This document shows, piece after piece, positions 55,150 through 64,000 of a stretch of DNA of 64,000 nucleotides. This DNA is from Echinometra lucunter (taxonomy: Eukaryota; Echinodermata; Echinoidea; Camarodonta; Echinometridae): positions 29,160,732-29,224,731 of the forward strand of contig CM057157.1 in NCBI GenBank assembly GCA_029962745.1. The letters are read 5' to 3'. The translations under genes were made by a program, and so were the position numbers. Under the pieces are notes generated by a model. It was not told where the DNA came from. It saw nothing but the letters and a program-made list of their open reading frames with translations, and did not search any database. Position 1 is the stretch's first letter. Each line of letters opens with the position of its first letter.

Positions 55150-55259
55150 GTAGTGAAGGGATTCTCCCATAGACACATAATAAATTTACTAGACAAAAAG
55201 CAGCACGTGCGGATATCATTCCGCGAATGGCATTAGGCCCCACCTATTTTAAATCATTT

Positions 55260-55505
55260 GAAGGCCGACCTAAGCACCCGTTATCGTTGCATTATTCATA
55301 TCTATTGCGCGTATCACTTTTATTATGATACTTTGATTTAATGCGCATTTGTTGCGCATTGATTGTACATTTCTTGCGCATGTTTTTAGCTGATGGGCGT
55401 AATGTTTTAAAACATACACAAACGCGCGCTACTCCTTGGAATCATCTTACAAAATGAATTATTCATTTTTGCTCATGAATATTGATGGTGCTTAGGTCGG
55501 CCTTC
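55260..55505. mobile_element. MITE with GAAGGCCGACCTAAGCACC ends
   Basis: A 19-20 base perfect inverted repeat (GAAGGCCGACCTAAGCACC / GGTGCTTAGGTCGGCCTTC) encloses about 200 bases with repeated TTGCGCAT words. No coding and no obvious target duplication. Confidence 0.75.
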
Positions 55506-55574
55506 TAATGGAGCTGGACAAAATGGCGGAGCTTTAGGGGCTTGGGTTCTCCCATGAAAAAAAAGTAAAGTCTT

Positions 55575-55840
55575 TGGACAACTATTATAACTAGCAAAAG
55601 GATAACATAGGAAAATTAAAGGTTATGTGTGGGGATTGCCTTTTTGATTTGAAATAATATCAGAAAGCCTTGCACGGCTAACATAACTGGCAAATATGAT
55701 AGTGGAAAATAAAGGTTATGTGTGGTGATTGCCTTTTTGAATTATATCAATATGAACAAAGCCTTGCACATCTGTTATGATGAGCAAAACATAAGAAAGG
55801 AAGATAAAGGTTATGCGTGGTGATTGCCTTTTTGAATCCT
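55575..55840 (+). repeat. About 95-bp tandem repeat, three units
   Basis: Each unit contains AACTxxCAAAxxATA, AAAGGTTATGTGTGG and GATTGCCTTTTTGAAT, and the first two end in AAAGCCTTGCAC. A single related unit lies upstream near 54795-54870 (CTAGCAAAAGGATAACA). Confidence 0.7.
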
Positions 55841-56109
55841 AAATCAAATTCATTAGATTCTGTCTACGTGAATAGATGATAGTCATCTAAAAACTGCAGG
55901 CCTCTTTTTATCTTACTTTCTCCCTCTGCTGTCACTCAGGGTGTCTTATCATCCATACCATCAGAATGATAGGTCTTTGATTGAGGAATGAACTGTCAAA
56001 TCGACCGTTTGTAACATCTTGAGAAGCAGAAACAGGAGGATTCTGGGTAGGGCTATTGTTTCCTCTCTCGCTTTCTATGTTGCTTCTAATTAATTCCCTC
56101 GTCAGTGGT

Positions 56110-56418
56110 GGGCTGGGGGAAAGATAGAAGGTGTGGAGGAAGCGAAGGGGTAGGCAGGGAGGGAAAGAGGGAGGGAGGGAGGAGAGAGACAGACAGAAAG
56201 ATGGAGAAAAAGAGAAAGAGAAAGACAGAAAGAGAGAGAGATAAGAAAGAGAGAGACAGACAGAGAGGGAAGAATGATAATAGTAATGATACATAGGATT
56301 TCTATAGCACCTTTTTCATTTTAAGAGAGAAAGAGGGAGAACGATAAGAAAGAAAGAGGGATAGACAGAAAGAAAGCTGGAAAGAAAGAGAGAGAGTTAC
56401 AGAAAGGGGTAGAGAGAT
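56110..56418 (+). repeat. Purine-rich simple sequence before the gap
   Basis: GAGA, GGGA and AGAC runs broken by a short unique stretch (56272-56320). It ends at the N gap and resembles the purine tract at 44038-44415 that precedes copy A. Confidence 0.85.
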
Positions 56419-56918
56419 NNNNNNNNNNNNNNNNNNNNNNNNNNNNNNNNNNNNNNNNNNNNNNNNNNNNNNNNNNNNNNNNNNNNNNNNNNNNNNNNNN
56501 NNNNNNNNNNNNNNNNNNNNNNNNNNNNNNNNNNNNNNNNNNNNNNNNNNNNNNNNNNNNNNNNNNNNNNNNNNNNNNNNNNNNNNNNNNNNNNNNNNNN
56601 NNNNNNNNNNNNNNNNNNNNNNNNNNNNNNNNNNNNNNNNNNNNNNNNNNNNNNNNNNNNNNNNNNNNNNNNNNNNNNNNNNNNNNNNNNNNNNNNNNNN
56701 NNNNNNNNNNNNNNNNNNNNNNNNNNNNNNNNNNNNNNNNNNNNNNNNNNNNNNNNNNNNNNNNNNNNNNNNNNNNNNNNNNNNNNNNNNNNNNNNNNNN
56801 NNNNNNNNNNNNNNNNNNNNNNNNNNNNNNNNNNNNNNNNNNNNNNNNNNNNNNNNNNNNNNNNNNNNNNNNNNNNNNNNNNNNNNNNNNNNNNNNNNNN
56901 NNNNNNNNNNNNNNNNNN
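56419..56918. other. Assembly gap (500 N)
   Basis: Exactly 500 undetermined bases, as in the first gap. Confidence 1.
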
Positions 56919-57184
56919 AATTAGCGCACACTGTTCTTCCACTACCTGTTGTCGTACATGGCATTCTAACACCTCCTCATTCTCTCTCCAAGCCCTCCTG
57001 TGCGGAGAAGGTGACACGCGGAATGAGTGATCGGTGAGTCCTCCTGGATTGAGGGCAGTATCATACAAACATGACTCAGCTTCAAGAGACTACCCTGGGA
57101 GCTGGGAGAATCCAGTCACCTTCAGTTAACTCGCCTCTTAAATGCCTGTTCACATATGAAGCGCAGCATAACGCCCCTGCCGTA

Positions 57185-57440
57185 AACCCCCACTTTTTTT
57201 TTTTCTACATGTAAATGAATGGTGTATGAGATTGCAAACAAGTACTCTGCAGTAAAAGTAAACCCTGCATGTAAATGAATGGTATGTTAGGTGGCAAAAA
57301 GAAAAAAAAGGAAACAACAAAAAAAATGCTGAGGCAAAAGGCATAAATTTTTAGTCTGCTGCAAAAAAAAAAAAGAGTCTCATGGCTGCAAAAAAAGGTG
57401 TGGACCAATCAGTTCTTATAAACTTAGTGCAAAATATGAT
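57185..57440 (+). repeat. Dispersed repeat with CATGTAAATGAATGGTGT (copy B)
   Basis: Counterpart of 44695-44960 with different poly-A lengths and an extra TCTGCTGCAAAAAA unit. Confidence 0.6.
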
Positions 57441-57780
57441 GTCACAAGTTTGTATGCACAAATTTTGACAAAACTTGTTTTTGAAATCGTAATTGATGTT
57501 TTTATGCATGTCCTAGTGACATGGTAAAAAATAATAGCAAGGATTTCGTCGGGGGTTTGTCGGTGTGTATCTGAAAGAGCTTTTACAGCAAGCAGCGTCC
57601 ATGCTGATGATGACTGTGTCTGTCTGCACATTGGCAGTTCACCTAGGTTGATGTGAACAGATCCATATGTTTTTTTGTTCTTTTCTCAAATTATTGTCAA
57701 ATTTACACAATCCTTAATAGATTTTGGGTATTATGAATATTTATCATTTAATATTCAAATTCATTGATGTTTCTTTCTAG

Positions 57781-57955
57781 AACCCCTTGTGAAGGAATTG
57801 GTGATTTCTTCTGTATGAAACCTGACATAATGGAATTCCCTTGCTTTTTAACTCTTCTCAAATGTCTGTCAGATAAACCTTGTGCAAGCTTCTGGTTTGT
57901 CAGGAGAAGCTTTGATTTACAGAGTGATTATCTGCTAAAATTGTTACATGCTTAA
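57781..57955 (+). CDS. Candidate 3'-terminal exon, copy B (longer frame)
   Basis: After TTTCTTTCTAG the frame reads TPCEGIGDFFCMKPDIMEFP, CFLTLLKCLSDKPCASFWFV and RRSFDLQSDYLLKLLHA, then stops. A poly(A) signal AATAAA follows at 57976, 21 bases past the stop. Splice acceptor, stop and poly(A) signal in the right order suggest a last exon. The possible preceding exon ends at 57033 (donor GTGAGT) and keeps phase. I do not recognise the family. Copy A has lost 22 bases here, so either this is an allele difference in a real gene or the exon is a relic. Confidence 0.4.
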
Positions 57956-59087
57956 AACTCTCTGAGGATAGCATAAATAAAGAAGCACTGTGACTTTGAA
58001 CAAATGTATAATTCCTTTGAATATAGAAAGATTAGACAGTGAGAAATAGGTGCTTACCAGTATCTAAAATCATGGACTTCTGTCTTTCTTGATAGAAATT
58101 TTTCGTTGTCATATAATGTGATCTTTTCTCTCAAATTTTAAGAACTGAAGTTCACATGAACTTAACTTCTGTTATTTTTGTCGTTGCTGATATGTTGCAT
58201 TGCTCCACGTAAATGTAGCAGAGCCCCTTCTTTCATAGCAATATCTTATGATCTTATAAATGGCCCTTTACGGAATAGTTCCTGAAAACTTCACCATACA
58301 TTGTCTAGTATTTGACATGCTTGAGATGACCAAACAAAACGCTGTTTGAAACGCTGGATGCTGTGTCCGTGCAAGGTGCTTAGAAGGGGCTGAATCATGC
58401 AGGAGTTCTGGAGGAAATCAATACATCCTGTTCACACAACCTAAGAGAGAAAGAATCTATCGGCACATGACCTAATTGTGCTTCAAAGAGCCTTCCACCT
58501 ACAGGTGTATTCTTTATTAAAATTGCCTTCTCTCATAAGAATCTGGATAAAATGAATACTAACTTCAAAATCCACTGATTGAGTGAATCATATAATCAAT
58601 GTATGAGATATGTCCACCTTTAAATACACTTGAAGAAGAAAAAAAAAAGAAGCAAAGAAAGCTTTGCTTTCTATAATACTAACCTAATTGGAGCGTTTCG
58701 ATGTATAGACTAGCAAAAATACATGTAAATGGCAATAAATGATTTTATGCAAGAAAGCTCTACAAAAGCCCTGGAAAAAAACTAATGAACAAACTAAAGG
58801 ACAGAAGGAAACAACAACAAAAAGAAAGAAAACCTTTTAAAAAAGAAAACAATGAATAATACTCAGAAAATTAATCCACCAGGCAACTTTTGAAAGTTGC
58901 CTGGTGGACCTCTTACATTTCAATCTAATCTTGAATGAACTATTGTGATGGAAAAAAAAATGTATTTTAACTTTTAAAAATCATTTGCTGTGGTTTCCCA
59001 ATATACGGTACATGCACATGGTAATAAGTTAGTGGGGTAGGTCATAAGTGACATAAAATTTTGACCTTTAAGGATTCCTTTTTTTTT

Positions 59088-59240
59088 TTCTGTGTGTAAA
59101 TGAATAGTACATGTATATGAAAGAGAAGAAATGCCGAGGCAAAAAGCATTTTTTTTTTCTCCTGGAGGCAAAAAAAAATTTGTGGACCAATCAGATTCTT
59201 ATAAAAGTGAGTGCAAACTACGATGTCATGAATTTTTGCA
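59088..59240 (+). repeat. Dispersed repeat with GTAAATGAATAGTAC (copy B)
   Basis: Counterpart of 46870-47060; its first 30 bases (GGTCACATTTGAAGGAGTAA in copy A) are missing here. Confidence 0.55.
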
Positions 59241-59289
59241 ACTTTTGGCAAAACTATCTGTTATATGAGAGTGCACTATTGTGTGTTAA

Positions 59290-59697
59290 CCCATTCGTGA
59301 TAGGAATTATTTAAAGCCTAATTTAATCAGCTTTTATTCTTCAAATTGGCAACACCAACATTTTTATTTTGTAGCTACATTTTTCTTATAAAATGTCATG
59401 TATCTGAAATGAATATAAATTGACAGAAATTATGATGAGAAGACAAAAAGTTGCCAATTTGCTGGGGAAAATGGTGATTTTAGACTTTCTATCACATTGC
59501 CAATTTAAGGATTTTAATGCTTATTTTCCTTTAAAAAAATTTCAGCATCAAACAATGAATATTGACGCAACGAAAATGGGCACAGTTTGTGTAGAATTTT
59601 TTGCTCTTTCTGCTCATGTATTTGGTATGATTTTTAGGGCTTTGCATCAAAAGATATTAGGCCAAACCACAAAATGTGGAGCTCTGTCACGAATGGG
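59290..59697 (+). mobile_element. piggyBac-type MITE, copy 5
   Basis: TTAA at 59286-59289 and 59698-59701. Allelic counterpart of copy 3, same orientation, family frame open (59420-59701). Confidence 0.88.
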
Positions 59698-60092
59698 TTA
59701 AACACAACTCATTATCAGAAGTGGCACATGGTAAAAAAAAAATAGATATATCCAAATGAGCCTTTATTAGTTTCTCAGGTGTTGTCACATATTTTCTGTT
59801 ATCTTTATGTTCCTTTTTGTTGGATAAGGGGAGGATTGGTAGGCGGAGGAGTGCTACTCTTTGTCATGACCTAGATGATTTTGAACTTTTATATGTTCCG
59901 ATTTAAAGAGATAATAAAGGAAATGGTGTCAGGCACCCAATACTGTGTCGGCTTCTAGTTTGTGAGTAGCATTTTGTCCTTTCCTTGCATTAAACAAGAA
60001 TTTTTTTCCCCTCAAAGTAAGTACTCTTTATTCTAGAAATTTATTTTCTATTAAATTTTCTTGAGGAAATTTTGACCCCACGTGAGACCTGG

Positions 60093-60434
60093 ATTTCATT
60101 AGGGTACATCCTTCGGATGCTATTATTCTCTTTTAGTGTATAATGCTAAATGTTATGTGCCTGTGTCCTGGTTGTATCCACTCTACTCCTGCCTGGCGTG
60201 GATTAGCGTGATGTTGCTAACAAGCGGGCAGGCATCCAGGGAGTGCTGATTAAGGGGTGCGTTGATGTCACCCCGATGCCCCCGTCATTGGACCTGGCAT
60301 CTCATTGTTAAGGCTGACACGCAACCCTTGCTTGCGTTTGTCTGGCATCACAGCGAGGATTAACAGGAAATCGCATCAAGCCCCGACGAGAGAGAGACAA
60401 TTAGTCCACCTCGTCTCTTTTGTCTTTTTCGTCA
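60093..60434. promoter_or_regulatory. Highly conserved non-coding block (copy B)
   Basis: Identical to 47908-48249 over about 340 bases; flanking sequence on both sides differs. See the copy A entry for motifs. Confidence 0.4.
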
Positions 60435-62800
60435 TCACTCCATACAAAATAGGGAAACACGGGAAGGGGAAGACAAAATCACAACCAGGGTTGGTTGATC
60501 ATCTTTAACAAATTCAACAGAGTTCCTCTGCTTTTAGGCTCTTCCATCTGCCTGGGATGTTGTCAGATTAGATTTAAAGATGGTCAAATCAAAGTTGGAG
60601 GACCTGGTGCAGAGTGCATTATCCTTTAAAAAGTCTTGAAGGAAACAATGGCCCGGCCCACAAAATCTTCAGAAATGTTCATTTTCAATATTTTCCATTC
60701 ATGCATTTTGCCCATGACAGATGGGCAGTTTGCCAAAGTTTCTTTTAGTAAAATGATGGTCAACTCACGTCCACTGGATTCCTATTAAAATAGAGTGCAA
60801 CTTTCAAAGCTCTTTGAAGGAGCAGTATCTTGTAAATAATTTTCTGAGTAAGCCCACAGAGTTTTTCCAGTTATCTGAAAAAATGGCAAAGATAACTATG
60901 CTGTGGGAAAAATAGAGAAAATTTGAAATGAAAAGACCTGATAATTTCTTATAAAGTCAACCAACCAAAGTTTGAGATTTAATTGCTAATAAATCACAAA
61001 AACTTGAAAATTGTTTGAAATACATGTAAAGCTTTTCTGAACTTTTTTTGTAACACCTGTTGAATACTGCATTCTTTGGTGCCCACATATATAGGTTTAA
61101 TACAAGGGGCACCAGGTTCCAGTAGACAGTTGATGGAATTCCCGTGCCATTGACAAACCCCCCTTTTATTTCTGGTCTGAAAAACTGAATGCTGAGCTTG
61201 CTTAGTGAAAGATAGGGTGTGTTTATTGAGGGTTACAGAGGGCTAATAAGCAACCCAAGTTCTGAACTAGCTTACCCATTACCCATTACCCTTGATAAGC
61301 AAGCCAGCGATTTGATTACCAAACTAGCGTTCTGGACTTGAGTTCCACAAAAAAGGGGTATTTGATTACCCGTTGACCCAGGTCGGCGACTCAAGTCATG
61401 GCAATAAACACAACGTGACTTTGGTCGCGTTTCGTTTAGGAACTTCGGACTCCTGTTTTTGGGTCAGATAAAAAGTCATAAGCCCGCCAGATTTGACCTT
61501 TACTGCCGGGTCATCCTGCAGCTGGGTATGAGCTCGAGGGTTTCGGGAACTCCGATCGTAACCTTTAAACAAGATATCCAGAGAGACTGCCTGTTGTGAG
61601 CACGATTTGTGTTGACGACTCAAGTACTCATTTCTAATTTCTTGAAAAAGGAGTCCCCTGTATAAACACCCCATCAGTTTCGTTATAAGTTACCTACAAT
61701 GTAGGCACTACTACTGGAGAGCCTGGGAGAATTGGGACACTTCAAAGCCAAGGACACCAAGGTCCATATTCTTCTTCAGATGTTTGTCTCTTCTCCTCTT
61801 TGGTAGTCACTTTGCCCTCTTCCTTCCTGCACAAATAATTGCATCCTTTTAAAGCTGGCATAATTTTTCTTGTCCTGAAGTCAAAGAGCACGTGTTTGAC
61901 CGAAAGAAATTGTTTGGCTGCAAAAAATAGACCTGTCTCGTCATATCGAATGGAATGGTAAGAGCTTCTGTCTAACGTGAAGAAGCATAAAATGCACATT
62001 GCAAACTCACCAGGATGGATTTTGAACTTTGGATCTTTGATTTTTTAATGTCACTGATTTTTTAATGTGTCCGGCAGTTTTAAACAGAAGGACCCCTCTG
62101 CATAAGTGGTATTGTAGTTCTCTGAACTTGGCATATCTATAGCCTGGGATTAAAGATAATTTCGTATTTGATATCTAAAGTGAAATGTAATAAGTTGGTA
62201 TGACACCTTTTGCTTTATAAAATGACCATGAAATAAGTAGATAAATTGACTGTTCTTTAAATTTTCAGACAAGTTTCACTTCAAGTTCCAAGTTGTCAAA
62301 AGGAATCTTTGAAAATGAAGATTTATACAACTTTTATGAGTAAGCCCCGTAAAAACAGTTCAAAAGCATAAACAAGAGGTAACAGCTTGGACACAATTAT
62401 GCAAAAGGATAGGTAGATATCAAGTTACTATCTTAAAGCAAATTAAAGTTTTTAAGTTAATTTACAAGTAACAAATTCTCATATCTTTCAACACCCATTT
62501 GAACCAAACTTTATTCTTCAAAACTGGCAGTAAATCTAGATCGATGCCCCGACTTGCAGCTACTTGACTCCCGTAAGTCTAGCAGACCATGCTCCAGTCC
62601 TCGTGCCTTTCTACATCTGTTTTGTCTAACTAGTCTGGCTAATCTTCCAACAAATCTCCCCGGATCTCCCACCTGTTGCACTGTAGGGTGTACCTGGGGA
62701 AAATGTACCTTTCATACAGCCCTTGCTACAGATGAAAATCATTATCCAAGGCACTAGCTTGGATGACTCATCAAAGCTAATTAATTCTGTAGACAAGGTG
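60435..62800. other. No supportable gene (copy B)
   Basis: Matches 48250-50610. A minus-strand frame at 61742-61999 is open here but frameshifted in copy A by one base (TTGTTTGG versus TTGTTGG), so coding is doubtful. Confidence 0.5.
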
Positions 62801-62816
62801 CCACGGTTTGATGTAA

Positions 62817-63224
62817 CCCATTCGTGACAGAGGTCCACATTTTGTGGTTTGGCCTAATATCTTTTGATGCAAAGCCCTAAAAATCATACCAAATACATGA
62901 GCAGAAAGAGCAAAAAATTCTACACAAACTGTGCCCATTTTGGTTGCGTCAATATTCGTTGTTTGATGCTGAAATTTTTTAAAAGGAAAATAAGCACTTA
63001 AATCCTTAAATTGGCAATCTGATAGAAGGTTTAAAATCACCGTTTTCCCCTGCCAATTGGAAACTTTTTGACTTCTCATCATAATTTCTGTCAATTTATA
63101 TTCATTTCAGATACATGAAGTTTTATAAGAAAAATGTAGCAATAAAATAAAAATGTTGGTGTTGCCAATTTGAAGAATAAAAGCTGATCAAATCAGGCTT
63201 TAAATAATTCCTGCCACGAATGGG
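62817..63224 (-). mobile_element. piggyBac-type MITE, copy 6, inverted relative to copy A
   Basis: The right flank is TTAA (63225-63228); the left is GTAA (62813-62816), one base changed. Outside flanks match copy 4 (CCACGGTTTGAT at left; CTGGTAAAGCAGTAAACGC against CTAGTAAAGCAGTAAACGC at right), but the element itself is reversed. The family frame is open on the minus strand (63094-62777). Confidence 0.9.
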
Positions 63225-63765
63225 TTAACTGGTAAAGCAGTAAACGCTTGATTGAAAGATTGTGGAACTAATCCTAAAACTTGATTTTTGTGCTGATGAC
63301 ATAATAGGTGTACTATATACCTTGAGAAATGTCCTATATTGTCCTTACATCTACATCTTGACTTGCCCTAGTTTTAGTCTTTCCTTTTTTTTCGTCATTT
63401 GTTGTTGGTGATTTTTTTTTTGTTGCTCTGATAACTGCATACAAGTCATACATCTGTTAGTTCTCATAACTTTGATAAAAGTAGAACTTTGTAGTAATGC
63501 TTTTATTGAGCATCGACTGTACATAGCAATGCTTGCATAGAGCAGTTCCCATAAAGTTGATAGAAAGCTAAACTTGAAAACATTTACATGTAATTGTTGT
63601 GCTTCACCATACAAATACTAATCAGTTACACAAATTTCATTAACATTTGATGAATAAGTGAACATATGTGACAGAGAATGCTGATGAACATTATATGATC
63701 CAAGTGGTCAAGCTTCCTCTTCAAACACTGCTTGAGATGTGTTTCTTATCTTACTCCCATTGGAG

Positions 63766-64000
63766 TTAAAGGCATTGGCTAACTTTGTGAGTAGCTGATT
63801 TAAAAAATTCTCAAACTAAGATGAAACATGTGTATGAGTACTTGTATTTATACTCAAAAACCCTGAAACCAACCATAATTTGGAAGGAAAAGCTGTAAAT
63901 TAGATGCAAACCGCGATTTTATTAGCTTTCGTCTCGAGAGACACTGAACTAAGAGGACCGTTTGGACGAATTAAAAAATACCGTTACTTGCCTTCCGCCG
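63766..64000. mobile_element. MITE with TTAAAGGCATTGGCTAAC end (copy B, cut by window)
   Basis: Left half of the element complete at 51574-52070. Confidence 0.7.

Larger units (their letters stand above)
56925..64000 (+). repeat. Second duplicated block, copy B
   Basis: Collinear with 44450-51810 up to the last base of the window. Shared start: CTTCCACTACCTGTTGTCGT. Confidence 0.88.

Noticed and set aside
56302..57068. Reading frames of about 220 codons across the second gap
   Set aside because: Same reason: they consist mostly of N.

Overview
This is animal nuclear DNA: AT-rich, gene-poor, and full of microsatellites, small inverted-repeat transposons and short spliced exons with GT..AG borders. 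An intronless jun gene, a dystrophin-family gene and the repeat types suggest a marine invertebrate deuterostome, most likely an echinoderm such as a sea urchin. That assignment is inference. There are no bacterial genes, CRISPR arrays or rRNA genes.

Layout. 0-10.2 kb (minus strand): eight consecutive exons of a dystrophin-superfamily gene, covering a WW domain and the EF-hand-like region up to just before the ZZ zinc finger. The remaining 3' exons lie beyond the left edge. Its introns carry a hAT-type element with an 8-bp target duplication, several MITEs, SINE-like pieces, a LINE fragment and a piggyBac-type MITE. 10.3-31 kb: no gene I can support; it holds a second piggyBac-type MITE, a 0.58-kb foldback element, many microsatellites and a SINE whose head resembles 7SL RNA. 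31.6-43.3 kb: the jun locus, present twice in direct order around a 500-N gap. 43.2-44.4 kb: a TA-flanked MITE with a 21-bp minisatellite, then GA/G-rich simple sequence. 44.4-64 kb: a second block present twice around another 500-N gap, with a candidate 3'-terminal exon, piggyBac-type MITEs and a very conserved non-coding block. Between these copies (52-56 kb) lie a LINE tail, a Ser/Thr-rich exon on the plus strand and more repeats.

The two duplications look like allelic contigs that were not merged, not true tandem duplications. In each case the second copy starts inside the first and runs on past it, and both gaps are exactly 500 N. Seen this way the window gives a free two-haplotype comparison. 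It shows a MITE present in one copy only, a 22-bp deletion in a candidate exon, a 340-bp stretch with no differences, and a piggyBac-type MITE at the same site in opposite orientations. Both jun copies share a one-base frameshift that removes the end of the leucine zipper, and each also has private indels, so sequence quality must be kept in mind.

The dystrophin-family product would act at the membrane-cytoskeleton interface. Jun is a nuclear AP-1 transcription factor; its promoter keeps CCAAT, TGACATCA, CArG-like, TATA and AP-1 sites, consistent with immediate-early, self-regulated expression. I see no functional link between the two genes.
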